From Cryptomeria japonica (Eukaryota > Streptophyta > Pinopsida > Cupressales > Cupressaceae): 64,000 bases of DNA. Position 1 is the stretch's first letter, and the number at the start of each line of letters is the position of its first letter. Of this stretch, positions 35,394 through 47,070 are shown one piece after another. The position numbers and the translations under genes are program-made. Location of the stretch: NCBI RefSeq assembly GCF_030272615.1, contig NC_081414.1, positions 308,617,164 to 308,681,163 of the forward strand, in the 5' to 3' direction. The notes under the pieces are model-generated. The model saw only the letters and a program-made list of their open reading frames with translations, was not told the origin of the DNA and did not search any database.

Positions 35394-38081
35394 TGGGTTA
35401 CTGACCTAGGTACATTTAGTAAGAATTTGGAGACTTGATATTTATTTGAGCATAAGATCTCCCCACCTTCAAAGGGAGCTTCCCCCCTTATCGTAAGGTA
35501 TGATATATCACACACAAGTGTGGATACGTAAGGAGCTAGAAAAATGGCTAAACACCAAGAAGAAGAAGGATTTTGCCCTCTAGCCAATTTATATAGTGGA
35601 CTGAATTGAAAATACCACTTAAGGTTGTTCCCTTGGGTGAGTACCTTTTCCCACAAGGCAAGCCTCTCTAAAAAGAAAAGAAGATACAAAAATTTCTTTT
35701 AAACCCAAGATCCATTGGAAGGCAAGGGGAGAGGATACTTTTGTTCTACTTTGGGCTCTATTAACAAAATGTGTGCAAATGCACCAAACACATAAAACAC
35801 GGGTTATTTTTAAGCACCAAACAAAATGTGAAGTAGTCTAAACCGAGCAAGGTTCATTAACCATTAAATGTGATTTAGTCTATGAAAACCAATCCAAATC
35901 TACATCTTCTAATCATTAGTAATTTTGTATTGTTTGTTTAATTTCTAATTTTCTTTTATTTTTGTTTAATTTTTTTTTTAATTTGTTTTAGTTTAGGTTG
36001 AGTGGTTATTTGTTTTGTTGGTTCTTGATTTTGGGTAGTTATTTTTGAGTTTGTTTTTGGTTTGGGATTGATTCTCATGGACAAACAAGTGGTCAAGGGA
36101 TATAGAAACACTGACTAAATAGTCACAACCAAGCTTAGAGATAATATTGAGTACCGATTTCTCATCTTTATTTTTAATTCCAAAATAATTTACTATAATA
36201 TGTGATTGTATTTTAGTGAAGACATCTTAAATAGTGTCAAAACTTCCTAGGCTCAAACTAACAAGTTTATCTTCCAACTAACGACCTCTAATAGAATGTT
36301 TGCAAATGAAAATTTGACTTGATTTTAATCCTTTGTAAATGCTCATTTAAGGGTACACAGGCTATGTGGTAAATTTTGTACAATACTAATGATATGGTTG
36401 TGGTGATAGGGGGTACAAAAGCTATGTGGGAAATGTTGTACAAGAGTCACATCATGCTTTTGGGGTAGAGGTGAGGGTATTGGATCTACTATTTTGAGGA
36501 AGATGGTGTGCTTTGAGAATGTGAGTTCTAAAGATACATTATGATTATCCATCTAATGTGAATGATGACTGAATTTAAAAACATTAATCTTGAATCTCAA
36601 AAGCCCAACCATAAGCCAAGGATTCAAAATTTAAAATCCAACATCATGCCATGAGAACAATTCTTCCAAAATTTACACATAGAAAAGAAAACAAATACAC
36701 CTATGCATTCAAGAGACACTCGATTCTCTTGTTTTCCTATCTACCAAGATCTTTGGATGATAATAGATTGCTCTCAGAATTTATAGGATGCACAAGAAGC
36801 TATGGAAGAAAAAAAATTGGTTGATTGATCCACATGATTGAAAATAATAATTATTTCTCAAAAGATAAGTATGTGAAAGAATTTCAAGATGACATTATAA
36901 CATCCAAATTTAAAGAAGTGAGAGGCTTAGAAATGAGAGGAGAAATGGATTTATAGGTGAATCCATGAGTCGATTCAATCTTGGGAAGCATGTGGGATTA
37001 TTGAGTGAGATGAAGTTTGTAAGCCTTTATCCCACATTGATTAAGTAGATGTGATTGATGGGGGTGGAAGAATATAAATAGGATGAATTTGTGATATGGA
37101 GATTAGTGATTTAGTTAAGAATGAATTTATACTGATTAGGTTTAATTAATTATATGAATATATGAATTAATGAATTAATAAAGAAAATATATTAATGAAT
37201 TGATTAATCAAATAATAAAAACCATTTAATTAATAGAAGAATTATGATTATCATATGGATATTTTACGGAAAAAATTTGTGTCTACATAATGAAATAATG
37301 TTGCATGGCCAATGGGAGATCAGATGGATTTATCGTGGGATATAAGATGTTTTCAGTCATGGAGTTGTACTTATGTGTTTGAGGGTCATTCCATTAGAGG
37401 GTAGAGGTTTGGGGAAAATTCAAGGGAACTTTTCCAAGAATAAGTTAATTTAGGTGCCCCTAGTATTTAGGCAAGATCAAGAAAAAAAGGATAGATGAGG
37501 CATAGGTTAGTTGTATTCAATTCATGTGAGGCAATGCTGGTGATTTAAATATTTCTAAAGAAGAAAATAAATTAGGATGCATTTATGTTGATATCATATG
37601 GGATGAAGGGGTGTAAGATAATTACTCATTAAAACTAAGAATCAAACCCATTCACATAAATTGGCATTAAATTTTCATTGATGTCAACAGTTGAGAAGAT
37701 GCATTGGATAGAGATGCAACAATGATGAGTATCCAAGACTGAATTTCAGACTAGTTGAGATGGTGTTGTCTCAGGTTGAAAGAGGTGAGAAAATTTCATT
37801 GTATGTGAGTAAGTTGAATAAGCATGAAACAATATTTAGTCAACATAAAGGGGATATAGAAGACAAGAATGCAATGTGTTATTGGGACTTTCAATTGGAA
37901 AAAGAAGACATAGGCCATAGAGTGGTAAAGGCATTGGGCAAACAGTGAAGACTCTGAAAAAGTGCAATCGCAGTAACGTATAATATGTTGTGTTGGTCGT
38001 ACAATGTTATAGAGATAACATAACACATTATTTTATCGTTATCCCTATTTTGCAGTCAACTCTCTATGTTGACCAAAGGTT
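35394..38081. other. No gene seen; inverted leader fragment and old LTR debris
   Basis: 35,560-35,890 is the inverted counterpart of 27,815-28,170. AT-rich DNA at 37,130-37,285 ends 'ttgtgtctaca', like an LTR end, with a TATA-like aatataaata at 37,070. Both ends of such an LTR could not be fixed. The open frame at 37,760-37,948 has no recognisable domain. Confidence 0.45.
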
Positions 38082-38400
38082 GTTGCAGAACTACAATAGG
38101 AGATAGGAGAAGCGCATAACACACTATATTTGGGATTATCATTATTTCATAGGTCAACATTTTGCACTAACCAGGATAGTTGTGAAACTGCAACAAGAGA
38201 AAGGAGAAGCACATAATGCACAGATGCTATTGCTATTTTGTTGTCAACTTTCTATGTTGATCAAAGGGAGTTGCAAAACTATGATAAGTGCATAACAAAT
38301 TATTTCATTGTTTCACGGGTCAAATCTTTGCATTGAACAAGGTGGTTGCAAAACTGTGACAAGCACATAACACACAATGTTAGTCAGACTATGAAATACG
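38082..38400. repeat. Imperfect tandem repeat, about 75-97 bp unit
   Basis: Four copies of a module with 'gttgcaaaactacaa' (38,082; 38,179; 38,270; 38,344), each followed by 'gcacataacacac' (38,112; 38,209; 38,288; 38,363). 'caactttctatgttgaccaaagg' alternates between copies. Copies are visibly diverged. Confidence 0.78.
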
Positions 38401-39022
38401 CCAGCTTAGCACGTTGCCCATGAATTAAATGGGGATTTCACCCACATTTGGACAATTTGTGAGCACAGGGATATGTTTATGGGTCTCACCATCCGCCATG
38501 TGGTTAAGTGACATGTGAATGTTAGGTGGAAAAATCTTGGTTGACAGATCTATGTAACTAAAAAAGAAGTGTATCAAAAGAGATCTTTCGGTCTGAACAA
38601 CAAACAAGAAGAAGAGTAAATGTTGGGTAGAGTTGTAGCTGAAAATATATTTTCAAAAATGGAGGGAGGTTGCATGAAAAGTCAAATTAGATTACAGAGA
38701 TTGCTGAGAAAAGAAGGAAAGAGTCATTTAATGTGGATGACTGCAAATCTAAAATGAGGAGACAAGAAATGTTTTTTTGGTAGCTAGAATTGTTTGTTAT
38801 TTAATTCTCTTTTGGAGGGAAAATTGGGTGTACATAGATTAAAAAAAAAGGAAGTAAAGAAATTAGTGCTGTGATAGGAAAAATATGAGGTGAGTGTGTT
38901 GTTGGCATGTAGATGAAGAAGCTCTACTAAAATAGAGGTTATAAAAAAGAGGAAAAAGAGAGGGTCATAAAGAAGCTATTTCAGTAGGTGTGCATAGAAT
39001 GACACTAGTGTTGGGATAACAT

Positions 39023-39669
39023 TGTTGGCCATTTGGTGGAATTGATTGTGTGCTACATTGATGTCAACACTAATTGTTAGGATGCTTAACAACACCCTTC
39101 TGGTCTCGGTAGATTGAGTAGTTTTTGGTTAACTTGGATCCGACATGATCCGGTTGACTCTGGTATAATCTGGTGATGGAATTGACTTGTTCATAATTCT
39201 TCTACTCATATTTGGTTAGTTGATTTTGGTCTGGTGATTGGATGCTATCCTGCTTGCTATAAATATTGGTTTCTACTTTCGGTGAGGGTTTCACCAGTAG
39301 AGCTTTTGGTGGAGATCTTTGATGCATTACATAATTGGTGTTGGTGCAGCTTTTGATAGAGTTTCAGGATGTTCTTGGTGATCATGTTCGAGATGGCATT
39401 TGGAGATCATTGTTGGAGCATGTGGACCTATACTTGGTCCCGGTTGATCTAGGTTATGGACAAGCATTCATGTAATGTGTGGATATGACCTATTATTGTA
39501 TTTTCAGGATGTCTTATGTCTTGGATATTATTTTTTTTGGTCTAAGGCTAACATGGTTTGTAATTATGTAATTGCTTTATTGTCTGGTGGCCGACCTGAT
39601 TGTTTATGGTAGAGGGTTTGTATAAATAAGATGTAAGATCTCATTGTAGATCATCATGGTTATTGTAAG
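39023..39669 (+). mobile_element. 5' part of the split LTR of copia A
   Basis: Starts TGTTGGCCATTTGG, the standard start of this copia LTR family, and carries 'ttgatgtcaacac' and 'tataaataagatgtaagatctc' (a TATA-like promoter at about 39,614). It stops at 39,669, where the non-autonomous element begins. The rest of the LTR resumes at 51,354. Confidence 0.78.
39665..39669. repeat. Target site duplication, left copy (gtaag)
   Basis: gtaag directly before the LTR start TGTAGACACC. The same five bases follow the second LTR at 51,354-51,358. Five bp is the usual duplication for LTR elements. Confidence 0.88.
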
Positions 39670-40123
39670 TGTAGACACCTAAAAATGGTCAACGCTTGCG
39701 GGATCATACTTTAACATTTGCGCATTGCCTCATTTTAGGTTTTTGCATCGCATTAACATTTCTACTATGACTCGCACTTGATCTTTATCATTTGCGAGCA
39801 TCGAGTCATTCTTCTGCATTCTTCAATCATCTCGTTCTTGAATTTGGTCTTGTCGACAACACTATCCAGTCATGATTTGGATCGATCTTATCCTATTGTG
39901 TCAATATGCGTGCTAATTTGTCATCATTTTGGACATCGTCAATCCTAATTAGGGTTTTTTCCTCCTATCAATCTTGCAATCAATTTGTCATCAATCATTG
40001 CTCTCTTATCAATTTTATCATCAATCTTATCATTTTGGACATCGTTAATCCTAATTAGGGTTTTGTCCTCTTTTCAATCTTATCATCTGGCGATCGGTTT
40101 ATCAATCTTGTCGTTTTATTTGT

Positions 40124-40367
40124 CATCGATCGTTGTCATGTTTGATTTTGTTATTTTGGCGATTGATTTGTCATCGATCATGGTCGGTTTATCAATCTTG
40201 TCATTTTATTTGTCATCGATCATTGTCATGTTTGATTTTGTCATTTTGGCGATTGATTTGTCATCGATCATGGTCATTTTTCAATCCTGTCGTTTTGCAA
40301 TATATTCTGTCATCGATCGTTGTCCTCTTATCAATTTTGTCATTTTGCGACCGATTTGTCATCGATC
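40124..40367. repeat. CATCGATC-containing 48-bp repeats in the LTR
   Basis: catcgatc occurs at 40,124, 40,172, 40,214, 40,262, 40,311 and 40,360, i.e. every 42-49 bp, in units with 'ttgtcattttggcgattgat' and 'ggtttatcaatcttgtc'. Two successive units form a 90-bp higher repeat. The same array, with some cores mutated, is in the 3' LTR (50,071-50,313). It reads as a hydrophobic frame on the plus strand, which I regard as accidental. Confidence 0.82.
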
Positions 40368-40860
40368 GTTGTCTGTCTCAATTATGTCAATTTGGATCAA
40401 TTTGTCATTGTTCCTCATCAATTGGCACATTTTCTTAATCAAATCATTTTGTCGCACTGGTCATTTATCAATTCAAAATCATGACATTAATTATCTTCAA
40501 TCAAGACCTAATTGTCATCCTTGCACTTCTAATTCATCTTCTAGGGTTTTATGATTTATTCATTTAACCTAATTTGTCATTTCTTCTTCTAGGGTTACTA
40601 AATTATTTATTAATCCTAAGTTACAATTAAATCTTTATTTAATTGGCTAATTATTCTTCCTCTTGTAAATTAATTAATAAATGACAAATTGTCATAATTG
40701 ACAATCAATCAATTTTGACATAGAATGTGTCATAATTTGTCATAAATTATCAATCAATCAAATTGTGCATGGAAAGTGCATAATTTGTCATAATTTGTCA
40801 TATTGATTTGCAATTTCCATTTGAATTGCATCATGCTAATCTTGTCATTTATCCAATTCT

Positions 40861-40870
40861 TCTATAAATT
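40861..40870 (+). promoter_or_regulatory. TATA box of the 5' LTR
   Basis: tctataaatt, kept in the 3' LTR at 50,980. It lies about 375 bp before the LTR end, a plausible transcription start region. Confidence 0.55.
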
Positions 40871-41239
40871 GGATGATTTTCAATCAAAGCTAATCTTGAA
40901 TACTGAATCCGAATCCTTAATCAAACTACCGAACTTACGCTTCTAGTACTCTTGAGCTTTTCATCAATCTTGCTTTCAATTGTATGTGCACTTGTAGGTG
41001 AGATCCACAAATCCATTGAAGAGGAAAGAACAACAATGGAGCCACATGGAAGGAGCATTCAATTTTGCATTTGGTTTGCATAATCTTTCATTTTGAATGC
41101 TTTGTTTTCATATCTCTATTGAGTGTGCTTAGGATTAGGTTCATTTGCAATGAGTGCTCTCATGATTGAGTTATCATGTCTTGTGTTTTGATTGATCTAC
41201 TTATCTTGTGATGATTCCTAATTTCTACGCTACATTAAC

Positions 41240-41255
41240 TGGTGAACCCGACGTG
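41240..41255 (+). promoter_or_regulatory. Primer binding site of the non-autonomous element
   Basis: tggtgaacccgacgtg starts five bases after the LTR end. The first ten bases are identical to the PBS of gypsy element 1 (8,733-8,742, minus). Confidence 0.75.
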
Positions 41256-41360
41256 AATACTAGCCTTCTAACCCTTTTACTGTGTTTTGGAGTGCTTCTA
41301 AGTTGATTTGCAGGTCAAAAACCCAAAAACAGGGCCGTGCAGTGCATTCTGGACACTTCT

Positions 41361-41472
41361 GCGCTTGTGTGAAGCATTTTGTGCCTGTGTTGAGCATCTT
41401 GCGCCTGTGTATGCAACATTCTGTGCTTGTGTCAGACATCTTGCGCCTGTGTCATGAGTTTTGCGCTTGTGT
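41361..41472 (+). repeat. Six 20-bp direct repeats, core gcgcttgtgt
   Basis: Cores gcgcttgtgt, gtgcctgtgt, gcgcctgtgt, gtgcttgtgt, gcgcctgtgt and gcgcttgtgt at 41,361; 41,381; 41,401; 41,423; 41,443; 41,463, spaced 20-22 bp, about 105 bp after the PBS. The sequence between cores is not conserved. The same core returns near the 3' end of the element, partly inverted. Confidence 0.92.
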
Positions 41473-43286
41473 AAAGTCCAGAACAGAGGTGAAAAATGCA
41501 GTGTTTACTTGAAGTTTTTGATGTTTTTGCATTCTATTTTCTGTGTTTTGGATTTTGGTACTAATTATTTGTGCAGAATCTTGGCATACGCATGGCAAAG
41601 ACTAAAAATCAAACTACTAACATGTTTTGTGCAGATTCGATGGTCAAAGACAACAAATCAAACCTCTAACTTGGGTTTTGCAGGTTGCCTTGGAGAAACA
41701 ACCAAACTATGTGTTTGAGATTTTTAATTAGGCACTTAGTGATTTATAAATAGGTGGGAATGAACATTTGTTTGCTTTGATTGTTAAGTGTGACATTGGA
41801 GTAGGAGAGTATGCTCTCATCCTTCTTAGGGTGATCAGAAATCCAGATCTTCGATACCATGCTTGTGTTGTTGATTGAGTGTCTCCATTAGAGGGCCTGC
41901 CTTCCCGACCACTTTGATTTTGCAAGCAAGTGATAATTGTGAGAAGGGAACGACCCAAAGTGAGTATGGCTAGAATTCCTTGGCATTCTAACTCACTATA
42001 AAAAAATACCCGATGAGCGAAAGCTTTGAAGGAAGTGTTACGTGGGAATTGCAGTTACTTGGGAAGTGATGACCCTTGGACTCTTTCTCATATCAACATC
42101 TAAGTAGGGCCTCTTGGTTTAAATCACGCTTGCGTGACTACATTTGTTTGGTATCTTGATGGGCTTAATGTCTCAATCATGCTTGCATGACATCAAGGAG
42201 TAATGCTTAGCAGAAATCCTTACTACATACCTTGTTTTTAGAGGCCAAAAACCCTTCTAGTTGCTTGAGAAGGACAAATTCGGATACTTGGAAGAGATAC
42301 TAAGTTCGCCATGGGGAGATTCCATGGGGACTGATGCTTGGCTACCCTGAGAAGTGAGTGCCGTGGAGGGGAGCCCGTGGGTTCAAGCATCTATGTATTC
42401 TCCTTGAATCTCATAATGAGTCTACCTCTCAAGTACCTAATGTCTTTGCCTACCATAAGAAATGTGGAAATGAGCATGATTGTCTTGAGTCTAAGTTGCA
42501 ATATCTTGTATTCTTTGCTTGTCAAAAGTTGAATGTTATCCCATTTCAAAAGCAAAACACATTGATCTAACATAAGTTTAAACACAAGAGACATTCATCC
42601 AACACAAGTTCCACAAAGTTCAAAACACATCTTCCAATATGATGATCAAACATTGTTCCGAATCTTGTCTTAACATTCATGTCACTTACATTTAGGTTCA
42701 TCCTAAGTTGCATTTTCCAAAGTCATTGTCAATTACCAAGGTTAGGTTTCACCTAAGTCATACTCCTTTGCATATCAATAAGGGTCATCCATTTGCATAT
42801 GTCCTCTTGCATCAAAGTCATATCATTGTCATTCATTCATATTTGTATACCCTAGGTCTCTTCATTAAGCTTAAGTCATTATCATATCTTAGCAATTGTC
42901 CCTTTGCATATAAAACTAGGTCTTGTCATACATGAGTAATCCAAATCTTTGATAAACCCTAAGTCATTGTTAAGAAGTCTAGACCTTATCAAGTCTTTTG
43001 TCCTTTTGTCATCAATATCATTTCGTCAAACCTAGCTTAGTATCCAAGCATATAGGGGAGACGTTGTCATCTTGTCCTTTGTCAATTAAGTCCTTTTGTC
43101 CTTTGAGGTCTAGACATCATTTCAATTTCCTAAAGGTCTCTTTTAGATTTGCATTCATAAGTTTGTCAAAATCTTCAAAAACAACCAAAAACATAGATTG
43201 CATTTTCATCTATTCAAGTTTGCATTTAGTTGCATAGCATATATTATTCTTGAAAAATTCCAAAAATATTGCATTTGCATAGTGAC
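41473..43286. other. No gene seen; leader of the non-autonomous element
   Basis: About 1.8 kb from the 20-bp repeats to the first ATG of the Gln/Pro-rich frame. Short open frames (for example 42,338-42,532) lack recognisable features. Phrases such as 'aagtcat' and 'ttgtcctttg' recur. Confidence 0.5.
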
Positions 43287-46166
43287 ATGTCTATTGAAAC
43301 AAGGTTCCAAGCACCAATGATGCAACAAAGTTTGACATATCAACCGACAATGCAATCAAATTTTAATCCAAGGCAATCACAATTATATCCAACCCAACAA
43401 CAAGGCAATATCGATCAAACTTTTTATGATGAAACAAGTCTCCAAATACAAAAACTAGAGGAGAAACTAGCTCAAGAAAATGAGATTTTGGAACAAAGAG
43501 TGAAAAACATTCTGAAGAATAGATCACAAATGTCCAAAGTGTTTCGAAAATTTCCAGGTCAAAATCTAAAGCTTGAGCCAATTGATGTAAGATCTCTTAT
43601 CGAACGATCAGACATACGAGCTCTCCTCTCCCAAATAGAGATGATGAAACAATTTCAAGAAAGGAGACAACATCAATTTCAACATTATGTGCCTCCACAA
43701 CAAGAACAAGAAGGTGTTTACTATCAATCTGATTTTCAACCATCACAACCAATGGTTCAACCAATTGTCCAACATATTCAACCAACACAACCAATGGTCC
43801 AATTTCAACAATATGTCCAACCTACTATACAATGTCAACAAATAGTTCAACCAATGGTGGAATATCAACAAGTTCAATCAACATATCAATGTCAACAACT
43901 ACAACCAAACATTCAAAAACAAAGGTTGTAGCCCACACCAACCCAAGTTTCAAACATGTCAGAACAATTGAACCAAGTCCAATATCAAAACATGACATTA
44001 GATCAGAACCAACTCCTTGCCAAACAAGTTCAAATTCCAGATACAACTATGTCAAAACCTCGAAAGAAAGGTGGCTTTATTGCGATGCTCTTAAGGAAAT
44101 TACCAAGTGAGTTCTTTGAGTAAGATCAAGATAATACAACCATGTCTAGCAATGCCTCATCCCCTTGCAAACAAATTGACTCTCCAGTGGCATCTATCCC
44201 TACACCTTTAGAAGTTTCGCAGGAACCTTCCATATTGTCCTCATCAAACAATACACCCAAGAATGCAATTATCCAAGAGCTATCCATAATTGATTGCCAA
44301 GATAATCCAATTCATGATGCACATCCTTGTCATGTTTCAGAAATACAAGACCTAATGCCACCATGCACTTTATTGCCATTACCTGTTTTAGAGGACCCCA
44401 TTCGAAGTCCTTCTTCCTCATGTTCAAGCATTGATTCCTTGCCAGAATCCATCACAAAGGTTCAAAGTGCATTTCTTTCATCCCAAAACATTGATTCCTT
44501 GTCAGAATCCCCCATGCATGTCCAAAGTCTAACCCCATGTCAAGAGGATAATTTAGAGCATGAAGAAATGAGTCCTAAAGAAAATCAAGATCAAGATCCT
44601 GAAACCTTATCATCCCATCCAATTGTTGACTAGGACCCCATGTTCCTAGACACTCACGATGATTCCCATATTCTTGTCCATCCTATCCAAAGTCCTATTG
44701 ACACTCCATTCCCTGGGCAAGATCAAGATATCCCAGTTCATCCAATCCCAAACGATCCCCTTCCATTCCAAGAACACAATGTCCTTTCAAATCCCATTGA
44801 CATTCCACTTCCTGAGAAAGATCAAGATATCCTTTCCATCCTTTATGATGATCCCATTGAAAGTCAAGAGAAAAACACCTTTAAAGAGGATTCCAATGAT
44901 CTTCCTCCTTGTCAAGATCAAATTATTCCTTCAGATCCTCTACAAGATCCACTTGTTCCTCCATTTCCATGTCCTAATCCAGCATATCCACTCCAAGATC
45001 ACATTTCTTTTGATGATCCCATTATTTCTCCCATTCCATCTCTTGAAGAGCCTGTCATTGAACCATGTCCACTACACAACCCTAGTCCCCCTCATGATCC
45101 TAATCCCCTTCATGATTCTAACATGTCAATGCAAGATGTTCATGAACCCTCGACATGCATAATGGGTTCTTCCACTTTGGTGCAATCCGATCCACTTCAA
45201 GATCTCATTATTTCTCTCATATCATATCCACCTCATAATGGACTCGCATCTTCTTCCCAAAGAAAAGAGTATCCTACAAGTCAAGATATTCATAAAGGCA
45301 AAGGAATAGACCTTCATGAGCAAGAACCTCTCCATATCAAAGAACATACTAATGGTCATGGCTACAGAGCTCACACTCAAGGCGTTGGTATCCCTTCAAA
45401 GTCAAAATCCAAATGTCCACCTTCCCCATCATCGCTTCCATCCATTCTAGGTCCCTATATCCCTCCATCTCCTATGCAACATTAGCAAAGGCACACATCT
45501 TGGAGAACCTTCCATCCATCCCACATGCCTCCATATCATTCCCATCCACATCAACATTCCTTCTCTCCTCCAAGCAATTTGGATGCCAAGTATAAACATC
45601 ATAAGTCTAGCAATCCACATGTATTCAAGGATCAACATGTCCAATATAATCGACATGTCAAAGCAAAGAAAAATTTGATCTATAAAGAAAAAAATATATC
45701 CAAAAGGCCACAAAGGCCCACTGAGAAAAATAAAGCAAAGTCAAAATATATATGGGTTCCTAAATCCCTTGTGCAAGCAATGCACTCCAAGGAATCACAG
45801 AAGCATGAAAAATCAAAAACCATGTGGATCCCTAAGCAGCTCCTTGAAGCACAAAAGCCTAAAGAAACATCCAACTTGGCATCCAAAGTTGCTATTCCTC
45901 CATCCAAACCTCTCAAATTTGTTCCTCCATCACCTTGTTCATCCATTTTGGGCCCTTATGTCCCAAAATCCCAAGCCTTTCCTCCATCAAAATCTCAATA
46001 TCCAAAATACATTTTTCCTCCATCAGTCCATCACCCCTCAAGGTGTGTGCCAATGTCGATCTTGCCAACATTTCCGTCCACTGAAGCCCAATTCTTCCAA
46101 TACCCTATCCATTATCCAATGCATATTTTCCATCCTTCCATCCCTTTGATCCAATCCTTTGCATAA
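43287..46166 (+). pseudogene. Gln/Pro-rich ORF of the non-autonomous element
   Basis: One frame, 960 codons from the ATG at 43,287 to the TAA after SFA, broken only by four stops: TAG 43,929, TAA near 44,118, TAG 44,631 and TAG 45,483. No frame shift is needed. The N-terminus has a short coiled-coil-like segment (QIQKLEEKLAQENEILEQRV), then KVFRKFPGQNLKLEPIDVRS, then Gln-rich repeats of the type QPMVQ / QPTIQCQQ. A basic patch KPRKKGGFIAMLLRKLPSEF precedes an acidic Pro/Ser/Asp-rich middle with DPLPFQEHN-like repeats. The C-terminus has paired motifs: SILGPYIPPS and SILGPYVPKS, and YIWVPKSLVQA and TMWIPKQLLEA. No catalytic motif or zinc knuckle is seen. It might be a diverged gag-like or RNA-binding protein; that is a guess. 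Confidence 0.68.
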
Positions 46167-46261
46167 ATCCTTGCCTTAGTTTCATCTCATTTTCAATGTC
46201 CTTATCCTACCAACGTCTTTGAGCATACTTTTAAAGGTCATGGTCCAATTTTTTAAGGCTA

Positions 46262-46445
46262 CTATCCAAAAAAAAAGACTCTTGAGTCCTTCTTCCATCC
46301 CCTATCATGTGTCCATCTTCTATTGAAAAACTCAAAAAATCAAAAAGCTCAAAAAAAGTGAAAAAAAAAAAAAAAAATCCAAAAAAAAAAAAGTGAAAAA
46401 AAAAGAAAAGAAAAAAAGAGCAAAAAAGTAAAGCAAAAATAATTC
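46262..46445. repeat. A-rich low-complexity tract
   Basis: Runs of up to about 16 A broken by gtg, tcc and g. It follows the Gln/Pro-rich frame by about 100 bp. The minus strand gives a Phe-rich frame, an artefact. Confidence 0.92.
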
Positions 46446-47070
46446 GTTCATTGGTGAAAACTTGGCAAACAGGCGTCTTGGGCAAGTACCGTGATGAAAA
46501 CCTGGCAAACAGGCATCATGCGTAATCTATGAACCTCTTGCACACCACACTTGGGGGCAGGTTTCCTCCTTCATATCTTATTGCCCTTCACTATCTTATC
46601 GAACCCCTGTCATTACCCTCCGTTATCCTATTATCCCTCATGTCCAGTTTCCCTTTCCACCTCCTTTGATCTTGACAAGGCTGAGGATCTTCATGAGCAT
46701 CACGTATCTTGTTTACAGCTTTTAGTCTATCATAGCTTTTGGTCATTTATCCATTTGCTTATTTCATCCTTTCATCCATATTCCCTATCTTATTGCAACT
46801 TTCTGCCACTATCCCGTATCCTATCCCGACCTTCAGTCCATGTCCCATATCCATTCTTGGTCTTGCTTATCCTATCCATATCTTATCACTATCCATGTTC
46901 CTGCTTTACATTGTCATATCCAGTCTCTTGTCCCATCACGCAATAGCCCTTGAAAATTGCATCCGTATTGTCTCCATAATAAAAGGCCTTTGTCTCCCCC
47001 CTATCCACCATCATTTCAGCAAGCCTATTTATTCACCTGTCATATTCCTTGCCTTGCTAGACACTGGGGG
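46446..47070. other. No gene seen
   Basis: Pyrimidine-rich on the plus strand, with open frames of low complexity only (for example 46,551-46,946). A direct repeat 'aaaacttggcaaacaggcgtc' / 'aaaacctggcaaacaggcatc' lies at 46,457 and 46,498. Confidence 0.5.

Larger units (their letters stand above)
39670..41234 (+). mobile_element. 5' LTR of the non-autonomous element
   Basis: 1,565 bp, TGTAGACACC to CTACGCTACA. It differs from the 3' LTR by scattered, mostly transition changes and by lacking 172 bp. Contains the CATCGATC array and a TATA box at 40,861. Confidence 0.92.

Noticed and set aside
37760-37948. 62-codon plus-strand open frame
   Set aside because: No motif, no upstream or downstream coding continuation, and overlaps an equally long minus-strand frame.
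39985-40554. 189-codon hydrophobic open frame in the 5' LTR, repeated at 49,932-50,501 in the 3' LTR
   Set aside because: It runs through the CATCGATC/ttgtcatttt repeats, and its hydrophobic look follows from T-rich repeats. It is duplicated only because the LTR is duplicated.
46231-46485. Phe-rich minus-strand open frame
   Set aside because: It is simply the complement of the poly-A tract.
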